Shown here in pieces: positions 1-9,789 of a stretch of 64,000 nucleotides of DNA (positions are counted from its first letter, which is position 1; every line of letters starts with the position of its first letter). Below the pieces are notes generated by a model, which saw only the letters and a program-made list of their open reading frames with translations, made no database searches and was not told the origin of the DNA. The stretch covers positions 1 through 64,000 of the forward strand of contig CABYPW010000004.1 in assembly GCA_902520885.1 (NCBI GenBank), written 5' to 3'. The position numbers and the translations under genes are program-made. The stretch comes from an uncultured SAR116 cluster alpha proteobacterium (lineage in GTDB: Bacteria; Pseudomonadota; Alphaproteobacteria; Puniceispirillales; Puniceispirillaceae).

Positions 1-937
1 ATCCTCCGATTTGATTAATTCTTTTCTCAAAAAGTACCTTATTTTTTGAAAGGTAAATTAAAAGCTGGTCAAGCCATTCTTCACCTTCGTTATAAGCCGC
101 TGTTGTCATTGCAACCCCAAAACTACTTGGAGAAATTGCTAAGGCTGAGAGTGTCTTTTTAAATTTAGCGCGAAGTTTTTTGTCTGAAATTATTACGTTT
201 CCAGTATGCATACCCGCTATATTAAACGTTTTTGTAGTTGAAGTTAAAGTTATCAAATATGATTGAGAAGACGGTACTGCTTTCTCAAAAGGTAGATGTG
301 TAAAATCAGCATAAACTAAATCGTGATGTATTTCGTCAGAAATGATAACCAGATTACGTCTCTCTGAAAACTCAGCCAACTGCTCTAATTCTTCACGACT
401 CCAGACACGGCCTCCTGGATTGTGCGGTGAACATAGAATAACCATCCTCTCATTTCCAGTTAACATATGAGAAGTTGCCTCTAAATCCATCCTATATTTT
501 CCTGTCTCATCAATAACAAGCGGGGACTCAATTAGTCTTCTCCCAGAAGCCTCAATTACTCGTGAAAAAGCGTGGTAAACGGGAGAAAATATAATTATTC
601 CATCTCCTGGTTTAGTATATGCTTGGATGGAAAGCGCAATTGCATTTACAATACCGTGAACAGAAAAAAGAGCATTAGGCTGAACTTGCCATTTATGTCT
701 TCGTGCCATCCAACCACAAATTGCTTGCCTGTAATTATCATCTTCACGAGCATATCCATAAATGCCTTTCTCTGCCATTCCACGAATGGCTTTTGTTACC
801 GCCTCTGGCGCCTGAAAATCCATATCTGCTACCCACATTGGGATGGCTTCACTTGGTTGCAAACCATAAAGAGATTGCAAAGAATCCCATTTTTCTGAAT
901 TAGTACCGATGCGATTATGTATTATATCAAATTGCAT
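1..937 (-). CDS. MalY/PatB-family PLP aminotransferase (putative C-S lyase), 3' end beyond window
   Basis: Fold type I PLP enzyme of the MalY/PatB group, which usually acts as cystathionine beta-lyase or another C-S lyase and sometimes as an aminotransferase. I translated it from the ATG at 937 leftwards; the frame stays open to base 1, giving about 312 residues of an expected 380-390. Visible motifs are PMWVADMDF near residue 33 (typical of this subfamily), NPGG near 173, DEIHHDL near 201 and the PLP-binding lysine in STTKTFN at about K236. It is an isolated minus-strand gene; the next gene is divergent. The substrate cannot be told from the sequence. Family call is firm, exact reaction is not. 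Confidence 0.9.
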   Translation of the reverse strand, partial: MQFDIIHNRIGTNSEKWDSLQSLYGLQPSEAIPMWVADMDFQAPEAVTKAIRGMAEKGIYGYAREDDNYRQAICGWMARRHKWQVQPNALFSVHGIVNAIALSIQAYTKPGDGIIIFSPVYHAFSRVIEASGRRLIESPLVIDETGKYRMDLEATSHMLTGNERMVILCSPHNPGGRVWSREELEQLAEFSERRNLVIISDEIHHDLVYADFTHLPFEKAVPSSQSYLITLTSTTKTFNIAGMHTGNVIISDKKLRAKFKKTLSALAISPSSFGVAMTTAAYNEGEEWLDQLLIYLSKNKVLFEKRINQIGG

Positions 938-1118
938 AAATTTAAACCCGTTTAAAAAAGTGCTTTTGTATTAAAAACCCATCCCAAAAGTTAGATTATT
1001 TAATTTCACCATATTACTATTCAAAAATTCTTCGTCAAACACACAAAAAAAGTGTAACACGGTTTTAATAATGTTCTTTCCTATTTAAAAGTAAGTGAAT
1101 ACATATAGATAGAATAAG

Positions 1119-1952
1119 ATGAGACAGACCATTTTAATAACAGGCTGTTCGAGCGGCATAGGTTATAATTGCGCTCTAAAATTTCAGCAAAAAAATTGGC
1201 ACGTTATTGCCTCTTGCAGAAATGTTGAAGATTCTGCGTTTCTGAAATCTCAATATGGACTTGATACGGTTCGCATTGACTATGAAAAACCAAAAACTAT
1301 TAAAACAGGTTTTAATAAAGCTTTAAAGTTGTCAGGGGGAAGACTAGATGTACTTTTTAATAACGGTGCATACGCTATCCCTGCTGCTGTAGAAGATTTA
1401 CCTACGAATGCCCTACGTTCTATTTTTGAGGCAAATTTATTTGGCTGGCATACACTTACACGATTGGCGCTACCGATAATGTTTGCACAAAAATCTGGGC
1501 GCATTATTCAAAATTCATCTGTATTAGGATTTGCTGCAATGCAATTCAGAGGTGCATATGTTGCAACAAAATTTGCTCTTGAAGGATTAACGGATACAAT
1601 GCGGCTGGAATTACGGGGAACTGGGATAGACGTTATTCTTATAGAACCGGGACCAATTCGAACAAAAATCCGTGAAAACGCGCTAATTCAATTCGAAAAA
1701 TGGATAGATTGGAAAGAAGCTCGCCAAAAATCCACCTATGAGCATAAATTAATTCCTCGTCTTTCAATAACGAACCCAGATAAAGACTTATTCGAATTAT
1801 CAGCCTCTTCTGTTAGTGAAGCTGTATGGCGCGCATCAACAGCTAAAAAACCACGAGCTCGATATAGAGTAACGTGGGCAACAACACTAATGATGGTGAC
1901 GAAGAGACTGTTTCCTACATGGCTAATTGATAATATTTCAAGGCGTTATTGA
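1119..1952 (+). CDS. Short-chain dehydrogenase/reductase (SDR) family oxidoreductase
   Basis: A 277-residue classical SDR, a cytosolic NAD(P)-dependent oxidoreductase with a Rossmann fold. The cofactor motif TGCSSGIG lies at residues 8-15, an NNGAY variant of the usual NNAG near 81, the catalytic Ser in NSSVLG near 134 and the YxxxK pair in YVATKFA near 150. PGPIRTKI follows, as is usual after the active site. The C-terminal part is longer than in minimal 250-residue SDRs, as in SDRs acting on bulky or membrane-linked substrates. It stands alone between a divergent aminotransferase gene and a convergent isomerase gene. Substrate unknown. Confidence 0.9.
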   Translation: MRQTILITGCSSGIGYNCALKFQQKNWHVIASCRNVEDSAFLKSQYGLDTVRIDYEKPKTIKTGFNKALKLSGGRLDVLFNNGAYAIPAAVEDLPTNALRSIFEANLFGWHTLTRLALPIMFAQKSGRIIQNSSVLGFAAMQFRGAYVATKFALEGLTDTMRLELRGTGIDVILIEPGPIRTKIRENALIQFEKWIDWKEARQKSTYEHKLIPRLSITNPDKDLFELSASSVSEAVWRASTAKKPRARYRVTWATTLMMVTKRLFPTWLIDNISRRY

Positions 1953-1986
1953 TTAATATGTATCAAAATTCCATTTCTTTCTGAGC

Positions 1987-2769
1987 TTAGACCTGAAAAT
2001 CTCTCATCCATTCTAATGTATCTTCTGTATGCCCTGTCGGCTGATATTCAGCTCCAAAATATCCAGAATAACCTTCTTCTTTAAAACTATTGAACAATAG
2101 GGGATATGAAAACGCATTTTTATTTGGCTCATTTCTATCTGGAAATGACGCAAACTGGATGTGAAAGATATCCTGTTTTAAATATTTAAATGCCTTAAAA
2201 AGAGCCTCTTTTGAACCCGTTATGTGTAACATATGAAAACAGTCGAACATAATACCCACCCTATCAGAATTAATTTTTTCGATTACATCTCTTGCTCTTT
2301 GAGCTGAAGACATAAAATAACCAGGAACAGAATATGAATTAATAGGTTCGATTATAATCTTTACGTCTGTGTCTTCTAACTTTTCTAGGGCATAATCAAT
2401 ATTCTGACATAAGGTGTCAAAAGCAGAAGAATCAGATGTTATGCCAGACATAATGTGTATATACTGTATATTAATTTCTTTAGCATATTCAACAGCTCTA
2501 TCTATTGCCTGCTTTGCTTGTGGTATAGCATCATGAAGTGCTGATAATCCAAATTGTCCTTGTTCACCTTTAGATGTGTTTATAGCTAGCATTGGTATGG
2601 CCTCATCCTCACACACCCGCCTCAAATCATGTGGAGAACAAACATAAGGTCTCTGGCATTCAACTGCCTGGAAACCTGCTTCAGATGAGCGAACTATTGC
2701 TTCAATAAGTTCGTACTCGGTAAATAAATATCCTAGGTTTGCAGAAAGGGAATAGCTCTTCAATTGCAT
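1987..2769 (-). CDS. Hydroxypyruvate isomerase-like TIM-barrel protein
   Basis: A 260-residue member of the Hyi / sugar phosphate isomerase-epimerase (AP endonuclease 2-like) family. Hyi interconverts hydroxypyruvate and tartronate semialdehyde in glyoxylate metabolism; relatives such as OtnI act on other keto-acids. SANLGYLFTE at the N-terminus, IIEPIN with the metal-site Glu near residue 140, FDCFHM near 180, HIQFASFPDR near 205 and GAEYQPTG near 240 follow the Hyi pattern. The start is uncertain: AGGAG lies one base before the ATG at 2769 but seven bases before the in-frame TTG at 2763, so translation may really begin at codon 3. The gene is convergent with the SDR gene and divergent from gloA. 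Confidence 0.8.
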   Translation of the reverse strand: MQLKSYSLSANLGYLFTEYELIEAIVRSSEAGFQAVECQRPYVCSPHDLRRVCEDEAIPMLAINTSKGEQGQFGLSALHDAIPQAKQAIDRAVEYAKEINIQYIHIMSGITSDSSAFDTLCQNIDYALEKLEDTDVKIIIEPINSYSVPGYFMSSAQRARDVIEKINSDRVGIMFDCFHMLHITGSKEALFKAFKYLKQDIFHIQFASFPDRNEPNKNAFSYPLLFNSFKEEGYSGYFGAEYQPTGHTEDTLEWMRDFQV

Positions 2770-2869
2770 TCTCCTGTTTTAAATCTGCACTCAACTTTAT
2801 TTAACCAAAAAGTGATTTTATATTCTAACTTATAACAAGCCGACCAAAATCCATTGAATACAGCACTGG

Positions 2870-2898
2870 TTGCAGATACACTATTAGTCTTTTAAAAT
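2870..2898 (+). promoter_or_regulatory. Putative sigma70 promoter of gloA-gloB
   Basis: TTGCAG at 2870-2875, a 17-base spacer and TAAAAT at 2893-2898 match the sigma70 consensus well and would start transcription about 30 bases before the gloA ATG. Prediction from sequence only. Confidence 0.45.
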
Positions 2899-2934
2899 AT
2901 TACAAGTACGAAAATATATCTAGGGGACTTATCT

Positions 2935-3375
2935 ATGCGCTATATTCATACGATGGTAAGAGTTAAAAATTTGGACACATCACTTGATTTCTATTGCAAC
3001 AAGCTTGGTTTCATCGAATTAGGTAGATATGATTCTGAAAAAGGCCGATTTACTAATGTGTTTTTATGTGCCCCCAAAGATATAAGCTTGGCAGAGGAAT
3101 CAAGATCTCCCGAATTGGAATTAACTTATAATTGGGATCCAGAGGATTATACAAGTGGACGAAATTTTGGTCATCTTGCCTACCGGGTAGATGATATTTA
3201 TCAAATATGTAGGGACTTGATTGATAAGGGTGTGACTATAAATAGGCCTCCTCGTGATGGCTATATGGCATTTATTAAATCTCCAGATGGTATTTCTATT
3301 GAGCTACTGCAGGAAGGAGAGAGGCTGTCCATTCAGGAGCCATGGAACTCAATGCCTAATTCTGGAAGTTGGTAG
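2935..3375 (+). CDS. gloA: Lactoylglutathione lyase (glyoxalase I)
   Basis: Converts the methylglyoxal-glutathione hemithioacetal to S-lactoylglutathione. The 146-residue VOC-fold protein begins RYIHTMVRVKNLDTSLDFYCNKLG, here cited only in part, with the metal-ligand His at residue 5. It continues with the ELELTYNWDPEDY stretch, the NFGHLAYRVDDIY strand with the second His, and SPDGISIELLQ with the C-terminal Glu. This is the common proteobacterial GloA arrangement. The ATG at 2935 follows a GGGGA ribosome site. gloB starts five bases after this stop, so both glyoxalase steps are co-transcribed. Very secure. Confidence 0.93.
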   Translation: MRYIHTMVRVKNLDTSLDFYCNKLGFIELGRYDSEKGRFTNVFLCAPKDISLAEESRSPELELTYNWDPEDYTSGRNFGHLAYRVDDIYQICRDLIDKGVTINRPPRDGYMAFIKSPDGISIELLQEGERLSIQEPWNSMPNSGSW

Positions 3376-3380
3376 TAAAT

Positions 3381-4154
3381 ATGTCTAGGATTGAAATTAT
3401 TCAATTTAAATATCTTTCGGATAATTATGGTGTTTTGCTTCATGACAAACACACTAAAAAGACTGTTGCAATTGATGCTGGTGATGAAGCTTCCTATAAC
3501 AAAGCCCTTGATGCCCAGGGATGGCAATTATCTGAAATATGGGTGACACATCATCATTGGGATCATACTGACGGCATACAAGGCTTATACGAGCGATGGC
3601 AATGTAAGGTAATTGGGCCAGCTAAAGACTCAACTGTGCCAATCGCTCATCTATCTCAAGGCATAACTGAGGGTAATAGCTTTTTGTTTGCTGACTCAAC
3701 TGTAAAAGTTATTCATACACCAGGCCACACGCTTGATATGATAAATTTTTACCTGCCATCAGAAAATATTTTATTTTCAGGTGATACATTGTTTTCGCTA
3801 GGTTGTGGAAGAGTTTTTGAAGGTGATATGAATATGATGTACAACAGTATAAATAAAATTTCAGCACTTCCCGATAAGACGACAATTTACTGCAGCCATG
3901 AATACACTATAGCTAATGGGAAATTTGCATTAACCGTTGAGGGCGACAACAAATCACTTATAGCTCGTATAAATCAAGTTGAGGAACTTATTGCTGTAAA
4001 TAAACCTACTATTCCAACAATTTTAGAATTAGAAAAACAGACAAATCCATTTCTTCGAACCTCTTCACCATCAATAAGAAATAAATTAGGACTCAAAAAT
4101 GCCAGTGAGGTCGAAGTTTTTTCTGCCCTGAGAACTGCGAAGGATAATTTCTAG
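3381..4154 (+). CDS. gloB: Hydroxyacylglutathione hydrolase (glyoxalase II)
   Basis: Hydrolyses S-lactoylglutathione to D-lactate and glutathione, completing methylglyoxal detoxification begun by the gene just upstream. A metallo-beta-lactamase fold is shown by THHHWDHTDG near residue 54, HTPGHTLD near 112, FSGDTLFSLGCGR near 134 and the late YCSHEYT. The C-terminal FLRTSSPSIRNKLG part is typical of GloB. Length 257 residues is normal. I start it at the ATG at 3381; an in-frame TTG at 3369 would overlap gloA by seven bases and adds only four residues, so it is less likely. Confidence 0.93.
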   Translation: MSRIEIIQFKYLSDNYGVLLHDKHTKKTVAIDAGDEASYNKALDAQGWQLSEIWVTHHHWDHTDGIQGLYERWQCKVIGPAKDSTVPIAHLSQGITEGNSFLFADSTVKVIHTPGHTLDMINFYLPSENILFSGDTLFSLGCGRVFEGDMNMMYNSINKISALPDKTTIYCSHEYTIANGKFALTVEGDNKSLIARINQVEELIAVNKPTIPTILELEKQTNPFLRTSSPSIRNKLGLKNASEVEVFSALRTAKDNF

Positions 4155-4175
4155 AAATCTAAACATTAGATGACA

Positions 4176-4403
4176 TCATGCGCCTAAATCTATTTTATCT
4201 GCCTTACGTTGCGCGCGTTTTTTCTTTCGCATCTTTATAATTTGCTTTGCTTTACCTTGCGTAAGACAATCTGGACAAACGCACTTTCCTGCCAGATCAA
4301 AATTCGTTCGTAGGTTGGGCAAATTATGACACCAGCATGTTTTTCCTTTGTTAGAACCACACTGGAATTTAGTACCACATTCGTCACATTCTAACCGTTG
4401 CAT
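4176..4403 (-). CDS. Cysteine-rich CWC-type small zinc protein
   Basis: A 75-residue protein with CDECG near residue 6, CG at 15, the diagnostic CWC triplet near 23 followed by LPNL, then CVCPDC near 42 and a very basic tail rich in KKKRAQRK. This pattern matches the cysteine-rich CWC family, small proteins of unknown function likely to bind zinc. The basic tail could bind nucleic acid (inference). It is convergent with gloB and lies downstream of typA on the same strand, with a gap of 77 bases. Confidence 0.75.
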   Translation of the reverse strand: MQRLECDECGTKFQCGSNKGKTCWCHNLPNLRTNFDLAGKCVCPDCLTQGKAKQIIKMRKKKRAQRKADKIDLGA

Positions 4404-4480
4404 ATTTTTCTACTTATAAGTTGCAGCCTTTTAAATTATGACATTATCAAAATGTTATTTTAAACAAAAATCAATCATCT

Positions 4481-6292
4481 CTAATTCCTCGCCGCTTTCT
4501 TTCTTTCATGCGACAATAAATATTGCTTTCGCAGACGTAGCGTCATTGGTGTAACTTCAAGCAACTCATCATGATTCAAATATGCCATCATATCTTCTAG
4601 TGAGAGATTCCGTGGTGGTGACAAGGAAACAGCATCATCTGTTCCTGACGCACGCACATTTGTAAGTTTTTTTCCTTTTAGAACATTTACTTCCAGATCA
4701 TTATCACGGCTATGTTCTCCAACAATCATTCCCTGATACACAGGCGTCTGATGAGAAATAAACATTACCCCTCGATCTTGCAAATTAAACAAAGCATAAG
4801 CAACAGCTTGGCCTGTATCGTTAGAAATCAAGACACCATTTCTGCGCCCAGGAATATCTCCCTTATATTTTGCATAACTATGGAATAACCTATTAATAAC
4901 ACCTGTACCTCTTGTGTCCGTGAGAAACTTGCTTTGAAAGCCAATCAGCCCGCGTGATGGAGCAAGAAACGTAAGTCTAGTTTTGCCTGCGCCGACCTCG
5001 CGCATATCCATCATTTCAGCCTTTCGGCGATTCAAAGAATCAATAACTGAACTTGAATATTCAGAATCCAAATCAATTATCACTTCTTCAATCGGCTCTA
5101 AACGCTGTCCCTCTTCTTGCTTGTAGAGAACTCTTGGTCTTGACACAGTAAGTTCAAAACCCTCTCTTCTCATTGTTTCAATTAATACACCAAGTTGTAA
5201 TTCACCCCTGCCACCGATTTCAAAAGAATCTTTCTTATCACTCTCTGAGAATGTAATTGCTACATTTGTCTCTGCTTCTGATAGCAATCGTTCGCGTATC
5301 ATTGTTGAAGTAACTTTTTTACCTTCCTGGCCAGCAAATGGTGAATCATTCACAGTGATGGTAACTGACATTGTTGGAGGGTCAATTGGCGTTGACTGTA
5401 TGGGCTGCTTTTGTTCAGAGTTACAGATTGTGTCAGAAACAGAAGTTTTTGCTAAACCAGCGATGCAAATTATATCACCAGCTTCAACCATATCTACAGG
5501 CACTCTATTTGTTCCCTCAAAATGCATTAATTTAGTAAGCCTACCGTGTTCAACAATATTACCAGTAAGATCTAAAGAGCGGACCTGCTCGTTCATGTTT
5601 GCAGTCCCTTGTACAACTTTTCCAGTAAGGCATCTTCCCAAAAACTGGTCTGATTCAAGCAATGTCGCTAGCATCGCGAAAGGCGCTTTTAAATCTTGTT
5701 TTGGTGGGGGTACATGTTCCAAAATTAAATTCAATAATGGTTCTAATGAGGTGCGTTCATTTTCCAGGTCTGTTACACACCATCCGTCTCGACCTGATGC
5801 ATACAAAATTGGAAACTCAAGCTGCTGCTCATTTGCTTCAAGAGCAACAAATAAGTCAAATACTTCGTCCACTACCTCTTCGGGGCGACCATCTGGTCTG
5901 TCTACTTTATTTATAATAACGATTGGCCTTAAGCCAAGAGCAAGTGCTTTGCCTAAAACAAATTTTGTCTGAGGCATTGGACCCTCAGCAGCATCAGTTA
6001 GTAATATAACCCCATCAGCCATATGTAAAACACGCTCTACTTCTCCACCAAAATCAGCATGTCCTGGTGTGTCAATGATATTGATTCTCACATTTTTCCA
6101 GCGAATAGATGTTGGCTTAGCGAGAATTGTAATACCTCTTTCTTTTTCCAATTCACCTGAATCCATCAATCTTTCGCTAATTGATTGATTATCGCGGAAC
6201 ATGCCAGATTGTTTCATAATTGAATCAATTAGGGTTGTTTTACCATGATCAACGTGAGCAATAATTGCAATATTGCGTAATTCTTGAGTCAT
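4481..6292 (-). CDS. typA: Ribosome-binding GTPase TypA/BipA
   Basis: Translational GTPase of the EF-G-like superfamily that binds the 70S ribosome and supports ribosome assembly and growth under stress, especially cold. At 603 residues it has normal length. The G domain shows [10 protein letters not shown] at residues 11-20, RGITI in the switch I region near 54, DTPGHADF near 75 and NKVDRPDGR near 129. The C-terminal TypA-specific part contains [12 protein letters not shown] and the [12 protein letters not shown] segment. It is monocistronic or loosely linked to the CWC gene downstream. Secure. Confidence 0.97.
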   Translation of the reverse strand: MTQELRNIAIIAHVDHGKTTLIDSIMKQSGMFRDNQSISERLMDSGELEKERGITILAKPTSIRWKNVRINIIDTPGHADFGGEVERVLHMADGVILLTDAAEGPMPQTKFVLGKALALGLRPIVIINKVDRPDGRPEEVVDEVFDLFVALEANEQQLEFPILYASGRDGWCVTDLENERTSLEPLLNLILEHVPPPKQDLKAPFAMLATLLESDQFLGRCLTGKVVQGTANMNEQVRSLDLTGNIVEHGRLTKLMHFEGTNRVPVDMVEAGDIICIAGLAKTSVSDTICNSEQKQPIQSTPIDPPTMSVTITVNDSPFAGQEGKKVTSTMIRERLLSEAETNVAITFSESDKKDSFEIGGRGELQLGVLIETMRREGFELTVSRPRVLYKQEEGQRLEPIEEVIIDLDSEYSSSVIDSLNRRKAEMMDMREVGAGKTRLTFLAPSRGLIGFQSKFLTDTRGTGVINRLFHSYAKYKGDIPGRRNGVLISNDTGQAVAYALFNLQDRGVMFISHQTPVYQGMIVGEHSRDNDLEVNVLKGKKLTNVRASGTDDAVSLSPPRNLSLEDMMAYLNHDELLEVTPMTLRLRKQYLLSHERKKAARN

Positions 6293-6371
6293 TTCGTTAA
6301 GACCTTATTATGGGAGCTTGAAGAAGGTGTCCTACATCTTTCTTTGCATAAAAGAAATCAAAATGTGTTTA

Positions 6372-7010
6372 TTAGGTGAATTTTTCTACCAGAATTATGC
6401 CTGCATTTTTCATTTTTGCTAATTGACGAGCGAGTGAACCATCCAAGTCAATTGCTCTACAGGCAGAAAGGATAACAGTCACGGTAAAGCCAAGGCGTGC
6501 CGCATCAAGCGCCGAATAAGCAACACAATAATCAGTTGCAAGGCCAGCCAGATAAATGTTTTTAATTTGCTTAGTGGCTAGCCATCCTTCTAGGCCAGTA
6601 GGAGTGTTACCGTCATTTTCAAAGAACGCCGAATAACTATCTATTTCATGGCGGTATCCTTTACGTATTATTGTTTGTGCAGGAGCTGTATTCAATTCTA
6701 GGTGAAATGCTGCTCCAGGACTGTTTTGTATACAGTGGTCTGGCCACAAAGTTTGATCGCCGTAGGGCATTTTTACAGAAGAAAAAGGGGGTTTACCTTT
6801 ATGAGAGCTCGCAAAACTGGAATGTGATGCTGGATGCCAATCTTGGGTAAAGACCACATTACTAAATGAGCCAATTAATTTGTTTATCGGTTGCACAACC
6901 TGGTCTCCATGCATTACTGCTAGAGCTCCACCTGGACAGAAATCATTCTGAACATCAATCACCAGTAAACAGCTATTGCTTTCATTTGAGCTAATATCTC
7001 TTAACTTCAT
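6372..7010 (-). CDS. pncA: Nicotinamidase (pyrazinamidase)
   Basis: Hydrolyses nicotinamide to nicotinate for NAD salvage. The 212-residue isochorismatase-fold protein carries [14 protein letters not shown] near residue 19 (catalytic Asp), [13 protein letters not shown] near 55 with the metal-binding Asp and His residues, SHKGKPPF nearby and the catalytic Cys in [16 protein letters not shown] near 155. The catalytic lysine should be the one in [14 protein letters not shown] near 115. Its ATG overlaps the tdk stop by four bases, so the two are translationally coupled. Secure. Confidence 0.93.
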   Translation of the reverse strand: MKLRDISSNESNSCLLVIDVQNDFCPGGALAVMHGDQVVQPINKLIGSFSNVVFTQDWHPASHSSFASSHKGKPPFSSVKMPYGDQTLWPDHCIQNSPGAAFHLELNTAPAQTIIRKGYRHEIDSYSAFFENDGNTPTGLEGWLATKQIKNIYLAGLATDYCVAYSALDAARLGFTVTVILSACRAIDLDGSLARQLAKMKNAGIILVEKFT

Positions 7011-7597
7011 GTTTTAATTTCCTCACCCATCGCTTTAGACCAATGACGTCTGCATAATGAGATATATTTATCGTTACCACCTATTTCAATTTGTGCGCCG
7101 TCCTTCACTACTTTTCCATCTGCTGATTGTCTTACAACCATGGTAGCCTTTCTTCCACAATGACAAATCGTTCTAATTTCTCTGATATCATCAGCTATCG
7201 CAAGAAGCTCACCAGAGCCTTCAAACAACTTTCCCTGAAAATCAGTTCGTAGACCATAACACATAACAGGAAGTTCTAGCTGATCCGCAACTCTAGCCAA
7301 TTGCCACACTTGCTTTTTTGATAGGAACTGAGCTTCATCAACCAAAACACATGAACGCTTTTTCTCAAAATCAGACTTTTTAATTAAAGAAAAAAGATCT
7401 GTATCCTCGCGAAATGTAAAGGCATCTGCACTAAGCCCAATCCTAGATGCAATTACACCAGGGCCTGCTCGTGTATCTAATTTTGCTGTTAGAAGGAGTG
7501 TTTGCATACCTCTTTCCTGATAGTTATGAGAAGCCTGCAATAATATCGTTGATTTTCCCGCGTTCATTGCGGAATAAGAAAAATACAATTTAGCCAA
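7007..7597 (-). CDS. tdk: Thymidine kinase
   Basis: Type II (TK1-like) thymidine kinase that phosphorylates thymidine with ATP. The 196-residue protein has the P-loop SAMNAGKST at residues 9-17, VLVDEAQFL near 83 (Walker B-like), and a zinc-binding lasso with CHCGRKATM near 143 and the later LCRRHW. First gene of a two-gene unit with pncA. It is divergent from upp, with a 170-base shared upstream region that contains an 8-bp inverted repeat (see 7634-7676). Confidence 0.94.
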   Translation of the reverse strand: MAKLYFSYSAMNAGKSTILLQASHNYQERGMQTLLLTAKLDTRAGPGVIASRIGLSADAFTFREDTDLFSLIKKSDFEKKRSCVLVDEAQFLSKKQVWQLARVADQLELPVMCYGLRTDFQGKLFEGSGELLAIADDIREIRTICHCGRKATMVVRQSADGKVVKDGAQIEIGGNDKYISLCRRHWSKAMGEEIKT

Positions 7598-7633
7598 GAT
7601 TGCTCTCTATTCACAAGATGTATTTAAATATAA

Positions 7634-7676
7634 CAGTTGTTAAATTGTCAAAATATGAAGATATAATCAACAACTG
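7634..7676. repeat. Inverted repeat between divergent tdk and upp
   Basis: CAGTTGTT at 7634-7641 and AACAACTG at 7669-7676 are exact inverted copies separated by 27 bases. The spacer holds TATAAT at 7662-7667, which could be the -10 of a upp promoter. The arms are far enough apart to be two operator half-sites around a promoter rather than one RNA hairpin. No regulator is known for it here. Confidence 0.35.
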
Positions 7677-7767
7677 CTTTAGCACCTCATCTTTTTTCTA
7701 AAATAAAACATGCGATAGGATAGTTTCATCTTGAAAATACCTCCAAAAAAATAGATAACATTTAATC

Positions 7768-8397
7768 ATGGATTCTTTAACTGTTCTTGACCACCCTGTT
7801 TTGAGTCACAAACTTGCAATTTTGCGAGATGAAAATACACGTTCACCAGAATTTCGAAAAACATTGCTAGAAATCGGGCATATTATGAGTTGGCCTGTGT
7901 TTTTACACTTCTCAGTAGCAAAAAAAGAAATAACGACACCTATGGAGAATACAACTCAAAATGTTCTTACTTCTCCATATCCATGTATTGTATCTATCCT
8001 TCGAGCTGGAAATGGTATGGCAGATGCGCTATCGGCAACTCTCCCGGAGGCACCAATCGGATATATTGGAATGCAACGAAACGCAAATACTCATTTGGCA
8101 GAACCGTACTTTAAAAAACTACCTGACCAAATGCAGAATAGACAAATTATACTTGTTGACCCCATGCTCGCCTCAGGAAGTTCAGCAGAACAGGCCGCTG
8201 ATTTTTTAAAAAGAGATGGAGCAAAAAATATTTTGTTTGTCTGCTTAGTGGCTGCACCAGAAGGAATTGAGTACTTTCACAGAAATCACCCTGATATTCC
8301 AATCATTACGGCAGCACTTGACCGTGAGCTTGATGAAAATGCTTATATTCTTCCCGGTCTAGGAGATGCTGGTGATAGAATTTATGGTACTGAATAA
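7768..8397 (+). CDS. upp: Uracil phosphoribosyltransferase
   Basis: Makes UMP from uracil and PRPP. The 209-residue type I PRTase has the PRPP loop VDPMLASGSSAEQA near residue 129, SILRAGNGMADAL near 74 and the Upp-specific C-terminal uracil site PGLGDAGDRIYGTE. Length is standard. It ends three bases before the convergent cdd stop, leaving no room for a terminator between them. It is the only plus-strand gene in an otherwise minus-strand nucleotide-salvage region. Confidence 0.95.
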   Translation: MDSLTVLDHPVLSHKLAILRDENTRSPEFRKTLLEIGHIMSWPVFLHFSVAKKEITTPMENTTQNVLTSPYPCIVSILRAGNGMADALSATLPEAPIGYIGMQRNANTHLAEPYFKKLPDQMQNRQIILVDPMLASGSSAEQAADFLKRDGAKNILFVCLVAAPEGIEYFHRNHPDIPIITAALDRELDENAYILPGLGDAGDRIYGTE

Positions 8398-8400
8398 AAT

Positions 8401-8805
8401 TCAGAATAAATTATCTGGACCAAAGGAAGCTGGCAGAAGTGCTTCTAAAATGAATCGCTTTTGAAACATTTCTTCATCGCAAATTAAAACAGGTGTTTTT
8501 AGAGCTGAAAATTCACGTATTTTTTGTCTACACCCCCCACAGGGAGTGCATAATTCTGAACCACTACCGCTAATCGCTATCAATTTAATTTTTTTGCCAC
8601 CTGAAGCAATCATAGAGGATATAGCACCTGCTTCTGCACAAGTTCCTTGTGGATAGGCAGCGTTTTCTACGTTTACGCCTAAATGAATATTTTTCAATTC
8701 ATCTAATATTGCCACACCAACTTTAAATTTTGAATAAGGTGCATATGCATTTTTTCTAACTGTAATAGCAGATTCACATAATTGCTTTTCTACATGTGTT
8801 AGCAA
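8401..8805 (-). CDS. cdd: Cytidine deaminase
   Basis: Zinc enzyme deaminating cytidine and deoxycytidine. The 134-residue length fits the small tetrameric class. TCAEAGAI near residue 53 supplies the first Cys ligand and the catalytic Glu; PCGGCRQ near 87 supplies the other two Cys ligands. The start codon is TTG at 8805, supported by AGAGG nine bases upstream; no ATG lies closer. It follows the last permease gene of the nucleoside importer by six bases, which places imported cytidine as its likely substrate. Confidence 0.93.
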   Translation of the reverse strand: MLTHVEKQLCESAITVRKNAYAPYSKFKVGVAILDELKNIHLGVNVENAAYPQGTCAEAGAISSMIASGGKKIKLIAISGSGSELCTPCGGCRQKIREFSALKTPVLICDEEMFQKRFILEALLPASFGPDNLF

Positions 8806-8811
8806 ACAAGT

Positions 8812-9789
8812 CTACCTCTCTTTAATATATGGTTGTCCTATAGCACGTGGAGGTGTAACCCCACCAATAAATCCAGCCAACAATATTACTGTAAGCAGAT
8901 AAGGAAGAGCAATAAGTAAATCTGATGATATCTCACCAATTAGCATTATCTCAACTCCCTGAACACGCGCAGCAACAGCCTCCAAAAATCCAAAAAGTAA
9001 GCAAGCAAACAACGCAGGTACTGGTTTCCATTTACCAAAAATCATCGCTGCCAGTGCAATATAACCTTTACCAGCTGTCATTTCTTTTACAAATCCAGCA
9101 CCTGTAGCGGTGGATAGGTAAACCCCCGCTAAACCACATAAAATCCCTGCAATTATAATGGCCTGAAAGCGCATCCTTGTTACGGATATACCAGCAGAAT
9201 CTATTGCCTCAGGTTTTTCACCTACCGCCCTAAGTCTGAGACCAAAAGTTGTCTTAAATAATATATAAAAAGTTACACCAACGCTTGCTAATGCGGCCCA
9301 TACCAATATGTTATGATCAGATAAGAGCTCTTTATAAATAATTCCAAAAATTGGAACATTTTGTTCCATAAAATCCACAAATGGTAATTCTAAGGAATTA
9401 AACCTTGAGGTCCTTGGTAGTGTTGGAGTTTGTCCTCCCTGTCTGAATAAAGCAATACCAATAATAACAGTAAGACCTGAAGCCAAAATGTTTATCGCAA
9501 GTCCAGATATTACTTGATTCCCCCTGTGGATTATACATGCAAAACCATGAATGAGGCTCGCTAGAATAGAAACGATAATAGCCGCTATTGCGCCAATCCA
9601 GGGCGAGCCTGTCGCATAAGCTGTTGCTGCAGCAACAAATGCGGCCATAAGCATCTTCCCCTCTAGGGATATATCAATTATTCCTGACCTCTCTGAGAAA
9701 ATTCCTGCCATTGCACAAAAAATTAGAGGGGTAGCCACACGTAAAGTTGAGTCCAAAGCGAGCAAGAACTGAAACCAAAAATCAGTCAT
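8812..9789 (-). CDS. Nucleoside ABC transporter permease (YufQ/NupQ type)
   Basis: A 325-residue inner-membrane permease of the BPD_transp_2 family with eight or nine hydrophobic segments. The SGIIDISLEGKMLMAAF stretch near residue 34 and the LRAVGEKPEAIDSAGI coupling segment near 190 are characteristic of the second permease of BMP-type (basic membrane protein) nucleoside importers. Its ATG overlaps the stop of the other permease by eight bases. With the ATPase and lipoprotein-like binding protein upstream it forms a complete importer. Purine or pyrimidine nucleosides are the inferred cargo, supported by the neighbouring hydrolase, ribokinase and deaminase genes. Confidence 0.88.
   Translation of the reverse strand: MTDFWFQFLLALDSTLRVATPLIFCAMAGIFSERSGIIDISLEGKMLMAAFVAAATAYATGSPWIGAIAAIIVSILASLIHGFACIIHRGNQVISGLAINILASGLTVIIGIALFRQGGQTPTLPRTSRFNSLELPFVDFMEQNVPIFGIIYKELLSDHNILVWAALASVGVTFYILFKTTFGLRLRAVGEKPEAIDSAGISVTRMRFQAIIIAGILCGLAGVYLSTATGAGFVKEMTAGKGYIALAAMIFGKWKPVPALFACLLFGFLEAVAARVQGVEIMLIGEISSDLLIALPYLLTVILLAGFIGGVTPPRAIGQPYIKER

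Noticed and set aside
572-898. 108-codon plus-strand open frame at the left end
   Set aside because: It lies antisense to the MalY-like aminotransferase, whose conserved motifs run through the same bases.
3369-3380. TTG start for gloB overlapping gloA
   Set aside because: The ATG at 3381 directly after the gloA stop gives the normal GloB N-terminus.
5355-5972. 205-codon plus-strand open frame inside typA
   Set aside because: Antisense shadow of a strongly conserved GTPase gene; no recognisable domain.
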